The translations under genes and the position numbers were made by a program. A DNA stretch of 64,000 bases from Actinopolymorpha pittospori. Its GTDB lineage: Bacteria > Actinomycetota > Actinomycetes > Propionibacteriales > Actinopolymorphaceae. A model generated the notes under the pieces. It saw nothing but the letters and a program-made list of their open reading frames with translations. It had not been told where the DNA came from and ran no database searches. Positions 56,315-64,000 of this stretch are shown one piece after another (within the stretch, counting starts at the first letter, position 1; every line of letters starts with the position of its first letter). The stretch is taken from assembly GCF_014873875.1 (NCBI RefSeq), contig NZ_JADBEM010000001.1, positions 6,758,001 to 6,822,000 of the forward strand, written 5' to 3'.

Positions 56315-59098
56315 GTGCCTACTCCGCTGCGAGGACGCCAGCGGCAGATCGGTGTGTTCGACGACTGGTTGCGGGAGCGATCATCGGGCCGTGGCGGCGT
56401 CGCGGTGATCGACGGCACCACCGGGATCGGCAAGACCAGGATGCTCGAAGAGGTGGCCCATCTGGCCGGCGAGCGCGGTTTCACCGTCGCGTTGGGCCGA
56501 GCCGACCGGATGGGCGGCGCGGCACCTCTCGCCGTACTGCTGGACGCCCTGATGGGCACGGACCCGCCCCTGGTGACCCCGGGCGGCCTGGCCGACCTGA
56601 CCACCCTCGTCGACCAGCGGTTGTGGCTGCTCGACCGGATCCGTACGGCGCTGGAGGGCCGGTCCACCCAAGCGCCGGTCCTCGTCGCGATCGACGACCT
56701 GCACTGGACGGACCTGCCGAGTCTGTGGGCGATCGGTGCGCTCGTCACCCAGCTCACGTCCGAGCGGGTGGCGTGGCTGTTCACCCGCCAGTCGGCGTAC
56801 CCCAGTGGTGAACTCGCCGCACTCCTCGCGAAACTGCGCGCAGTGGACCTCCTCGAGGTCACCCTGGGGCCGTTGTCAGCCGAGGCGGCGCGCGCGGTCG
56901 CCGAGGACCTGCTCGGCGCCGCACCCGACGAGCGCCTGCGCGGGCTGATCGAACAGGCGGGGGGTTGCCCGTTCCTGGTGTCGGAGGCGGTACGTCTCGC
57001 GGCCGAGAGCGAGGAGAGCCCGTCTGGGGTCGAGTCCGTGCCGACGCCGCTGGTCCCGTCCGGTCACCGCCGGCTGCCGCGGCTCGATCCCGCGGCGATG
57101 CGGGTGCTCGAGGTCGGCGCCATCTTCGGGCAGCGGTTCTCGCTTCGGGACGTCGCCATGGTGCTCGACGAGCCGGCGGCCCGACTGCTCCCGGCGATGC
57201 GGACCCTCCTCGACTCGGGCCTGCTCCGCGACGACGGTGGCCGGCTGGCGTTCGCCCACGAGTTGCTCTGGCAGTCCGCCTACGACCAGATACCCCCTTC
57301 CGTGCGCGGCGCCTACCACCGCGAGGCGGCCCGCACCCTGCTCGCCTCCGGCGCCGCGCCGTTGGAGGTCGCCCGGCACGTGTTCGCGGGCGCCTGGCCC
57401 GGCGACGACGAGGCCGCCGACGTGTTGCTGAGCGCTGCCCGGGAGGCGGTTTCGCGGGCCCCGGCCACGGCTTCCGACCTGTACACGCAGGTGTTGACGC
57501 TGCTTCCCGAAGGCAGCGCCGAGCGCACCCGGGTGGTGGTCGAGGCGGTGCCGGCGCTGACCCAGGCCGGCCGCCTGGAGCAGGTCCGGGAGGTGGCGCG
57601 GGGGACACTGGCCGCCGGTGTCGACTGGGCGAGCGAAGCCGACATCCGGCACAAGGCCGCGATCGCGGAGTCCCTCGGCGGGAACTTCCCCGCCGCCCTC
57701 GCGCAGGCCCGGGCCGGCCTGGAGCGTCCAGGGATGCCGGACGCGCAGGCCGCTCTCCTGCGTGGCACCGAGGCTCTCGAACTCGCGTGGATGATGGACT
57801 TCGCTCCCGCCATGCTCAGCGCTCGCCTCGCCGTCCGTCAGGGTGAGGGGGCGGGAGAGCGCCTCGCGGTCAGCATGGGCCTCATCGCGGAGGCGATGGC
57901 CCAACGCCTGCAGGGCCAGCTCACCCACACGCTCACGCTGATCGAGCAGGCCTCCGCCGACCTCGTCGGCCTGGACACCCAGGCCGCCCGCTGGCTGAAC
58001 CCGAGGCGTTGGCAGGCGTGGCTGCTCACCGGCCTGGACCGTTTCGAGGAGGCGGATGCCGCGCTCGCCGTCGCCCGCCACGACCTGGAGGCCTACGGGC
58101 TGGGATTCATGCTCAACACCTGGCACGGTTACACCGCGCTCCTGCGGTTGGCCGAGGGCCACCTCGACGACGCGGTGGCGGCGGCGGAGGCCGCGGTGGA
58201 GATCAGCGAGCAGCTGCGCAACACCGCGCTGTGGCCCTCGGCGCTTGCCGTCCTCGCCCGGGTCGCGCTCAGTCGCGGGGACATCGAGGCCGCACGAGGG
58301 TACGTGGACTATCACCCGCCCTACGGTGGGAGCATCTTCGACCTCGACCTGGACCTCGCCCGCGGCATGGTCGCCGACGCCACGGGCGACCCGGGTGCAG
58401 CGGTGGAGACGATGCGGCCCCTGTGGAGGACGTTCCCCGATCACTTCGGGATCCTCGCCATGGAGCCGCCGACCGCCGCGACCCTCGTCCGCATCGCGCT
58501 CCGTGCGGGAAGGCGGGACGTCGCCACCGTCACGGTGGAAGCCTCCACGCGGCTCGCCGAACTCAACCCGCGCGTCGCCTCGGTGACCGGCGCCGCCGCC
58601 CACGCCGCCGGTCTGCTCCACGACGATCCCGACGAACTGGTCCAGGCGGCGCTGCACTACCAGGCCGGTCCGCGACCTCTGGCGCGGGCCGGGGCCTGTC
58701 TGGACTCCGCGGTCGCGCTCGTCGCCCACGGCCGGCAGGACGAGGCGGTACCCCAGTTCGAACACGCCCTGCGGGTCTTCACCCGCGCGGACGCCACGGC
58801 GGAGGCCGAGCGGGTACGCGTCCGCCTCCGCGCCCTGGGTCAGCGGCGACAGGACCGGGCGATCCCCGCGCGCCCGACCACCGGGTGGGCCGCCCTGTCA
58901 GAGTCCGAACTACGCGTGGCCCGGCTGGTCGCCGCCGGCCTCACCAACCGGGCGGTGGCCGACCGGCTCAGCCTCTCGCCGCACACGGTGGACTCCCATC
59001 TCCGCCACATCTTCGCCAAGCTCCGCATAAACACCCGGGTCGACCTCACCCGCGCGGTTCTCGCGCATGAGGCGACGGTGAGCGGCTCCCTCGCCTGA
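56315..59098 (+). CDS. Large ATP-binding LuxR-family regulator (LAL), first copy
   Basis: A 927-residue LAL-type regulator. The AAA-type ATPase is N-terminal: Walker A DGTTGIGKTRM near residue 35, Walker B VLVAIDDLHWTD near residue 128. A long helical TPR-like middle (about 350-830) follows, and the LuxR helix-turn-helix is at the end: LSESELRVARLVAAGLTNRAVADRLSLSPHTVDSHLRHIFAKL. Such proteins switch on sugar use or secondary-metabolite genes when they bind an inducer, often oligosaccharides. The GTG at 56315 is preferred because the frame above it is low-quality. It lies directly after the beta-mannosidase and before a similar gene. Confidence 0.92.
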   Translation: MPTPLRGRQRQIGVFDDWLRERSSGRGGVAVIDGTTGIGKTRMLEEVAHLAGERGFTVALGRADRMGGAAPLAVLLDALMGTDPPLVTPGGLADLTTLVDQRLWLLDRIRTALEGRSTQAPVLVAIDDLHWTDLPSLWAIGALVTQLTSERVAWLFTRQSAYPSGELAALLAKLRAVDLLEVTLGPLSAEAARAVAEDLLGAAPDERLRGLIEQAGGCPFLVSEAVRLAAESEESPSGVESVPTPLVPSGHRRLPRLDPAAMRVLEVGAIFGQRFSLRDVAMVLDEPAARLLPAMRTLLDSGLLRDDGGRLAFAHELLWQSAYDQIPPSVRGAYHREAARTLLASGAAPLEVARHVFAGAWPGDDEAADVLLSAAREAVSRAPATASDLYTQVLTLLPEGSAERTRVVVEAVPALTQAGRLEQVREVARGTLAAGVDWASEADIRHKAAIAESLGGNFPAALAQARAGLERPGMPDAQAALLRGTEALELAWMMDFAPAMLSARLAVRQGEGAGERLAVSMGLIAEAMAQRLQGQLTHTLTLIEQASADLVGLDTQAARWLNPRRWQAWLLTGLDRFEEADAALAVARHDLEAYGLGFMLNTWHGYTALLRLAEGHLDDAVAAAEAAVEISEQLRNTALWPSALAVLARVALSRGDIEAARGYVDYHPPYGGSIFDLDLDLARGMVADATGDPGAAVETMRPLWRTFPDHFGILAMEPPTAATLVRIALRAGRRDVATVTVEASTRLAELNPRVASVTGAAAHAAGLLHDDPDELVQAALHYQAGPRPLARAGACLDSAVALVAHGRQDEAVPQFEHALRVFTRADATAEAERVRVRLRALGQRRQDRAIPARPTTGWAALSESELRVARLVAAGLTNRAVADRLSLSPHTVDSHLRHIFAKLRINTRVDLTRAVLAHEATVSGSLA

Positions 59099-59238
59099 GC
59101 GGCTGATGCCGGGCGGCGAACCCCCGTGCCGGGCACAGACCTCGCGGGCCGGCACGTATCGGTCCGGCCGGCTCATCGTCGAACCGTGGAAGCCGCTTGG
59201 TCGTACTGTGGTTGTGTCCGACGTTGGTGGTGGTAGCC

Positions 59239-62016
59239 GTGGAATCGTCTCGGCTGTACGGACGTGAGGACGAACGCCACGTTCTTCGCGCCTGGTTGCG
59301 GCGCATAGCCGAGGGTTCGGCCGGATCAGCGGTGATCGAGGGGCCGAGCGGCATCGGAAAGTCGAGTCTGCTCGAGGAGCTGACCGCCACCGCGGTCCGC
59401 GACGGGTTCGCGGTCGTGGCGGCGCGGGCCGACCGACTGGGTGGGGCGGCACCCCTCGCGCTGTTGACCGACGCGTTCCGGGACAGCCACCCGCCCCTGC
59501 TCTCCCGTGCCGACCTTCGTGACCTCGCGCGGCTGGAGGACCAACGCATCGGGCTGCTCGACCGGCTGGGCACCGCGCTCGAACGACAGGCGATCCGCCG
59601 GCCGGTTCTGGTGACGTTGGACAATGCCGAGTTGACCGATCACGCGACGGCGTGGGCACTGGCCGCGCTCGCCAGGCGGCTGCGGACACTGCCGATCGGA
59701 TGGCTGGTCACCGGCGAATGGCAGCATGTCGCGGCCGACGCGTGCCCCCTGCTCACGGACGAGAAGACCCCCGAACCCCTCGTTGTGAGGCTGGGTCCAC
59801 TCTCCGACGACGCCTCGGAGGAACTCGCGGGCGACCTGCTCGGGCACGCACCGGACCAGCGGCAGCTCGAGCTCGTCCACCGCGCCGGGGGAAGTCCGTT
59901 CCTGGTCGTGGAGGCGGTTCGCTCCAGCCTCGGCATGCGCGGGCGCGAACCACGCCACCCGAAGGCGGAGGACACCAGCTCCGTCGCCACGCGACTGGCG
60001 GCCATGGATGTGCCCTCTCGTCAGCTGCTGGAGGTCGGTGCCGTCTTCGGTCGGCGGCTCACGCTGGCCCATGTCGCCACGATGCTCGACCAGCCACGTG
60101 ACACTCTGCGACCGGCGATGCGGGAACTCCTTAGCCGCGGCGTCCTCGTGGAGGACGGCGACCAGTTGGCCTTCGCACACGAGCTGCTGTGGCAGCTCGT
60201 CTATGACAACCTGCCCGCGACCGCGCGCGAGGTCCTCCATCACGACGCGGCGAAGGTGCTCCTGCGCGACGGGGCCTCGCCCCTGGACGTCGCGGGCCAT
60301 GTCTGGGCCGGGGCCCGGCCTGGCGACATCGAGGCCGCCGACCTGCTCCGGCGCGCTGCCCGGGAGGCGGTCCCACGGGCCCCGAGGGTCGCCGCCGACC
60401 TCTACGACCAGGCACTCAGCATCGCCAACCGGCCCGGCCCGGAGCGGACCGAGACGATCGTGGAGGCGGTGCCGGTGCTGGCCCAGGTGGGGCGGCTGGA
60501 CCACATCAGCGGGCTGGCCGAGGCCGCGGTGGAGGCCGGCATGACCCCGGAACGCGAAGGAACCATCCGCTACACCCTCGCTGTCTGGGAGTACTTCAGA
60601 AGGCGTCACAACGCGTCGTTCCGCCAGGCCTACAAAGGACTGGAACGCCAGGACCTGCCCCCCTCCGCACGCGCCCTCCTGCAGGCGATGCAGGCGCTGA
60701 TCCTGTCGGTCACCGGAAGGATCGAGGAGTCCCTGCACGTTGCCCGAGAGGCCATGGCGGCCGGCGAGGGAGCCCACAACCTCGACGCCATGAGCGTGGC
60801 GGTGTGGGCGGAGGGCGTCGCCCTGCGGATGGTCGGGCGGTTCACCGAATCCGAGGTCTGCACCCGGGAGGCGGTTCGCCTCGCGACGGAGGCCGGCCCC
60901 GCCGAGGCGCGCCGACTGGCGCCACGGCGCTGGCTCGGACAGTTGCTCATCGTCATGGACCGCGTCGACGAGGGCATGACCGAGCTCAACGCGGTGCGTC
61001 AGGACATCGGCACCTTCGGGCTCGGCTGGATACTCAACCCGTGCCACACCGACACCGCACGCTCCCTGCTGTTCATGGGTCAGCTCGACGAGGCGCGGGC
61101 CGAGGCCGAGGCGGCGGTCAGCGTCGCGGAGGAGCTGGAGACGACGCTTCTGCTTCCCACGGCGCGCGCGGTCCTCGCCGGCGTTGCACTGCTACGGGGA
61201 GACCTGCACCAGGCCCGTGGGCTGGCGTTCGCCGCGTCGGAGCGCAGCGAGAACGTGTACGAACTGGAGCTCGACCTGTTGCGCGGCCTTGTCGCCGACG
61301 CCTCCGGCGACTCCGCGGGGGCGATCGAGGCGCTGGTGCCGATCTGGTCGGCGTTCGTCGACCACTTCGGGATCCTCGCCATCGTCCCGACGACCGCGGG
61401 TGACCTGGTGGGGGTCGCGCTCCGCGCGGGCGAACCCGACTACGCCGACCTCACGACGCGCGCGATCACCCGACTGGCCGAGCTCAACCCGAACGTGCCC
61501 TCCATCCAGGCCGCGGCCGCACACGCGGCGGGCCTGCGCGACGACGACCCGGGCCAGCTGATGTGGGCGGCCGCGCGGTTCGCGGCCGACCGCCGGTTCC
61601 TGGCCGCGGCCCACGCGTTCGAGGACGCGGGCGTCCGGCTGCTCGCCCACGGGCGGCTCGCCGACGCCGTCGACCACCTGGACCGGGCGCTGCGGCTGTA
61701 CGCGGACATGGACGCGGGTGCCGGCGTGGAGCGGATCGGAGCCCAGCTGCAGGCGGTGGGTGTCCATCCGCGTCTCACCCGTCTTCGCCCGCCGTCGGGC
61801 TGGGCGGCGCTGTCCGCGCCGGAGGAGCGGGTCGCCCGGCTGGTCGCCGACGGCCTGACCAACCGGGCGGTCGCCGACGAACTCTTCCTTTCGCCCCATA
61901 CGGTCGACTCGCACCTGCGGCACATTTTCACCAAGCTGGGCGTGAAGACCCGGGTCGAGCTGACCCGGGTGGTCCTCGAACAGCGGCCGCCGGAGCCGCC
62001 CCGACGCTCCGCATAG
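59239..62016 (+). CDS. Large ATP-binding LuxR-family regulator (LAL), second copy
   Basis: A 925-residue paralogue of the preceding regulator with the same plan: Walker A EGPSGIGKSSL near residue 37, an altered Walker B (VLVTLDNAELTD, where the first copy has VAIDDLHWTD), a TPR-like middle, and a LuxR domain LSAPEERVARLVADGLTNRAVADELFLSPHTVDSHLRHIFTKLGVKTRVELTRVVL. The change of the second acidic residue of Walker B to Asn may weaken ATP hydrolysis. The GTG at 59239 gives a start matching the first copy (LYGREDERHVLRAWLRR). The pair probably arose by tandem duplication. Confidence 0.92.
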   Translation: MESSRLYGREDERHVLRAWLRRIAEGSAGSAVIEGPSGIGKSSLLEELTATAVRDGFAVVAARADRLGGAAPLALLTDAFRDSHPPLLSRADLRDLARLEDQRIGLLDRLGTALERQAIRRPVLVTLDNAELTDHATAWALAALARRLRTLPIGWLVTGEWQHVAADACPLLTDEKTPEPLVVRLGPLSDDASEELAGDLLGHAPDQRQLELVHRAGGSPFLVVEAVRSSLGMRGREPRHPKAEDTSSVATRLAAMDVPSRQLLEVGAVFGRRLTLAHVATMLDQPRDTLRPAMRELLSRGVLVEDGDQLAFAHELLWQLVYDNLPATAREVLHHDAAKVLLRDGASPLDVAGHVWAGARPGDIEAADLLRRAAREAVPRAPRVAADLYDQALSIANRPGPERTETIVEAVPVLAQVGRLDHISGLAEAAVEAGMTPEREGTIRYTLAVWEYFRRRHNASFRQAYKGLERQDLPPSARALLQAMQALILSVTGRIEESLHVAREAMAAGEGAHNLDAMSVAVWAEGVALRMVGRFTESEVCTREAVRLATEAGPAEARRLAPRRWLGQLLIVMDRVDEGMTELNAVRQDIGTFGLGWILNPCHTDTARSLLFMGQLDEARAEAEAAVSVAEELETTLLLPTARAVLAGVALLRGDLHQARGLAFAASERSENVYELELDLLRGLVADASGDSAGAIEALVPIWSAFVDHFGILAIVPTTAGDLVGVALRAGEPDYADLTTRAITRLAELNPNVPSIQAAAAHAAGLRDDDPGQLMWAAARFAADRRFLAAAHAFEDAGVRLLAHGRLADAVDHLDRALRLYADMDAGAGVERIGAQLQAVGVHPRLTRLRPPSGWAALSAPEERVARLVADGLTNRAVADELFLSPHTVDSHLRHIFTKLGVKTRVELTRVVLEQRPPEPPRRSA

Positions 62017-62333
62017 CGCGACGAGCGCGACCTTCGTTCGATCCGCGCCGATCCGCAGCGAAACGCCCGATACCGGGGCTGTCCGGGTGGGGTGGCCGCT
62101 CCGCGCCGTGCTCCGCGGCGATCGGCCACGGTCAGTTGGCGCGCTTACGTGATGGTCGCGAGCTCCGACGGAGCGAGTCTTGGTTGTGTCACAGCCAGTA
62201 ACCCGTTTTGGGACCGAGGAGGACACGTCGTCCGAGCGGCGCCGCAGCCGCGGCCGCTTGGGGCTGGATGGGGAGTTGACGGCGAACTCCCTGGGGGCCA
62301 CCGCCTGCGACGACGCGGGGAGAAGCGCGCCGG
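62017..62333 (+). other. 317-base leader region before second PPOX gene
   Basis: No protein gene was seen. A hairpin GGGAGTT (62271-62277) with AACTCCC (62285-62291) and a 7-base loop lies 43 bases before the PPOX start. A GGGACC half-site is present near 62211, but the second half of a DevR-type box is missing. Confidence 0.45.
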
Positions 62334-62747
62334 ATGTTCGACCATGACCAGGCAGAGAGACTGCCCGTACAGGAGTGCATGCGTCTTCTGGGGGAGACGC
62401 CCATCGGACGGGTCGCGTTCACCGACCAGACCCTTCCGGCGGTCGCGCCGATGAACTTCGCCGTGGACGGCGACTGTGTCATCGTCCGCACGCGCGGGAG
62501 TTCGAAGTTCCTCACCGCCGTGCACGAGTCGGTCGTGGCGTTCCAGGCCGACCAGATCGACGTGGACCATGGCCGCGGATGGAGTGTGACGGGCGTGGGC
62601 CACGCCGAGGTCGTCACCGACGCCGACGACATCGCGAGGTTCTCCTCGCTGTCCCTGCACGCATGGGGGTCGGATTCGACCTCGCGTTTCGTACGGATCC
62701 GGCTGGAAGCCGTCTGGGGCAGGCGGGTCGGCGTCGCCTCCGGTTGA
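62334..62747 (+). CDS. PPOX-fold flavin-binding protein (second copy)
   Basis: A 137-residue split-barrel protein and clear paralogue of the one at 16360-16782. It shares LPVQECMRLLGETPIGRVAFTDQTLPAVAPMNFAVDGDCVIVRT, then SKFLTAVHESVVAFQADQID and GWSVTGVGHAEVVTDADDIARF. It probably binds FMN or F420 and may act in stress detoxification. The ATG at 62334 starts directly at the domain. It lies outside the main island, convergent with the alcohol dehydrogenase gene, and lacks a full DevR-type box. Confidence 0.88.
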   Translation: MFDHDQAERLPVQECMRLLGETPIGRVAFTDQTLPAVAPMNFAVDGDCVIVRTRGSSKFLTAVHESVVAFQADQIDVDHGRGWSVTGVGHAEVVTDADDIARFSSLSLHAWGSDSTSRFVRIRLEAVWGRRVGVASG

Positions 62748-62787
62748 GCACCGGCACGCCGAACCCGCCCGGCCCCTTCCGACCCGG

Positions 62788-63783
62788 TTAGGGCACGACC
62801 TGGATCTTGCGGCCGACACCCGCCTTGAACTGCTCCAGCGCCGCGGCGTAGTCGCTGAGCGGGAACCGGTCGCTGATCATCACCTCCGGACGCAAGGCGC
62901 CGTTGACGAAGAGGTCGCCCGCGCGTTCGAAGCTGTGGAGCACCGCCATCGAGCCGGTGATCGTGATCTCCTGGTTGTAGATCTTGTACGGCTCCACCTG
63001 GACCCGCGCGTCGTAGGCCGCGACACCGAACTGCAGGAACGTGCCGCCGCGCCCCACCCGTCCGAGTCCGTCCTGGATGGCGGCGGCGACACCGGTGCAG
63101 TCGATCACGACGTCCCAGCCGCGGGGGAAGCCGCCGAGGAGTTCGTCGGCGCTGGTCGCCGTGGCGGAGCAGCCGAGCTCACGAGCCGTCTCGAGCCGGG
63201 CCGGGTTGATGTCGACGACGTTCACCGAACCGGCACCGGCACGCTTGGCGAGCTCCATCATCATCAGACCCATGGTGCCGGCGCCGTAGATCAGGTAGTG
63301 GTCGGCGAGGACGCGGGGGAGTACGTCGAACCCGCGCACCGCGCACGAGAGCGGCTCGATCAGGGCGGCCTGCCCCGTGTCGACACCCTCGGGCAGCCGG
63401 TAGCAGTTCTTCACCGGCGCGACGGCGTACTCCGCGGCGCCACCGGCGGTGGTCACCCCGATCGCCGCCCAGTTCTCGCACAGGTTGCCCCGAGCCCGGC
63501 GGCAGTAGTGGCACTCACCGCAGTGCAGCGACGGGTCGACCGCCACCCGGTCGCCGGTGGACAGTTCGGTGACCTCCGCCCCCACCGCGACGACCTCCCC
63601 GGCGAACTCGTGGCCGGGGACGACCGGAAGCGTCGGCGCGAACTCTCCCTCCAGGATGTGCAGGTCGGTCCCGCAGATCCCACACGCGAAGACCCGTACG
63701 ACGACGTCGCGGGGCCCCGGAGTCGGATCCGGGACGCTCTCGACACTGACCTGACCGGGTGCGCTGATGACGGCGGCTTTCAC
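62788..63783 (-). CDS. Zinc-dependent alcohol/polyol dehydrogenase
   Basis: A 331-residue medium-chain zinc dehydrogenase of the sorbitol/threonine dehydrogenase type. The catalytic zinc region is ACGICGTDLHILEGEFAPTLPVVPGHEFAGEVV, the structural zinc cluster is CGECHYCRRARGNLC, and the Rossmann motif is LIYGAGTMGLMMMELAKRAGAGSVNVVDINPARL. The Asp after the last strand (VVDIN) favours NAD over NADP. It likely oxidises a sugar alcohol. It follows a second, partly visible dehydrogenase gene on the same strand, so the two probably form a catabolic operon. Confidence 0.93.
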   Translation of the reverse strand: MKAAVISAPGQVSVESVPDPTPGPRDVVVRVFACGICGTDLHILEGEFAPTLPVVPGHEFAGEVVAVGAEVTELSTGDRVAVDPSLHCGECHYCRRARGNLCENWAAIGVTTAGGAAEYAVAPVKNCYRLPEGVDTGQAALIEPLSCAVRGFDVLPRVLADHYLIYGAGTMGLMMMELAKRAGAGSVNVVDINPARLETARELGCSATATSADELLGGFPRGWDVVIDCTGVAAAIQDGLGRVGRGGTFLQFGVAAYDARVQVEPYKIYNQEITITGSMAVLHSFERAGDLFVNGALRPEVMISDRFPLSDYAAALEQFKAGVGRKIQVVP

Positions 63784-63852
63784 CGGGTTACCCCTTTTCT
63801 GTTCTCTGCTCGGGCCCTACTCGTCTGGTGCTCGGGTCTCGTACTCAGGTGC

Positions 63853-63873
63853 GCCCGGGTGTCACGCCCGGGC
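63853..63873 (-). terminator. Hairpin between two dehydrogenase genes
   Basis: GCCCGGGTG (63853-63861) and CGCCCGGGC (63865-63873) form a 9-bp stem with one wobble pair and a 3-base loop, just after the stop of the partial upstream gene. It is a terminator or processing site. Confidence 0.55.
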
Positions 63874-63878
63874 GGCGC

Positions 63879-64000
63879 TCAGGTCTGGTCGTTGGGGTGC
63901 ACCATCGCCTTGATGGTGGTGGGATCGGTGGCCGCGGCGGTCAGCGCCTGCTCGGTCCCGGACAGGCCGAAGTGGTGGGTCGCCAGCCGGTCCAGGTCGA
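63879..64000 (-). CDS. C-terminal end of a second dehydrogenase (partial)
   Basis: Only the last 39 or so codons are inside the window, ending at the stop at 63879-63881. The visible end contains DRLATHHFGLSGTEQALTAA followed by TIKAMVHPN, which matches the C-terminal helix and strand of medium-chain zinc dehydrogenases (compare FPLSDYAAALEQFKAGVGRKIQVVP in the neighbour). It lies just upstream of the intact dehydrogenase on the same strand. The rest is beyond the right edge. Confidence 0.7.
   Translation of the reverse strand, partial: DLDRLATHHFGLSGTEQALTAAATDPTTIKAMVHPNDQT

Noticed and set aside
62211..62224. GGGACCGAGGAGGA as a DevR box before the second PPOX gene
   Set aside because: It has the left half-site only; the right half lacks the CCC.

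Overview
The window is high-GC DNA with densely packed genes, frequent GTG starts, several 4-base start/stop overlaps, F420-linked enzymes, a DevR/DevS-type two-component system and a class III/IV lanthipeptide synthetase-like gene. This points to a soil-type member of the Actinomycetota; the genus cannot be fixed from the sequence alone. No rRNA, tRNA or CRISPR array was seen.

Layout. (1) 0-12.5 kb: redox and stress genes (an F420 luciferase-like oxidoreductase, an FMN reductase divergent from a TetR regulator with two perfect operators), an NfeD/SPFH membrane pair, a secreted protein of unknown function, a complete oligopeptide ABC importer on the minus strand, and an NmrA-like protein. (2) 12.8-38.2 kb: a large island whose gene content matches the DosR (DevR) dormancy regulon of mycobacteria: DevS-like haem-GAF kinase, DevR-like regulator, five universal stress proteins, three Acg-type nitroreductase-fold proteins, a hemerythrin-like protein, Hsp20, a DUF1876 protein, an Rv2629-like protein, an Rv1733c-like membrane protein, a PPOX-fold protein, class I aldolase, a second GAPDH, two HAD proteins and HypF. 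I read DevR-type boxes (pattern GGGACC-3-G-N-CCC) in six intergenic regions of this island. (3) 38.2-39.8 kb: an IS110-family element inserted exactly where two convergent genes share a CTAG that supplies both stop codons. Its left non-coding end is a bridge-RNA candidate containing a 10-nt copy of the element's right end. (4) 39.8-48.8 kb: housekeeping genes (TypA, SppA, TerC with a manganese riboswitch, NlpC/P60, an endonuclease V-like protein, dipeptide epimerase). (5) 48.8-53.3 kb: a lanthipeptide synthetase-like protein whose kinase domain has lost key residues, a beta-lactamase-fold hydrolase and a GntR regulator. (6) 53.6-64 kb: a beta-mannosidase, two tandem large LuxR-type ATPases, a second PPOX protein and zinc alcohol dehydrogenases, the last cut by the window end.

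How it fits together. The island looks like one low-oxygen or redox programme: DevS senses, DevR binds the repeated boxes (including its own operon promoter), and the targets store or manage flavin and iron, protect proteins, pause ribosomes and supply a spare lower-glycolysis set (aldolase and GAPDH). The NlpC/P60 hydrolase and the dipeptide epimerase are neighbours that could handle murein peptides. The distant peptide importer may or may not feed them. The most unusual items are the bridge-RNA evidence in the IS110 element, the TerC riboswitch with a visible Shine-Dalgarno switch, the phased DevR boxes, and the lanthipeptide synthetase-like protein with a degenerate kinase domain.
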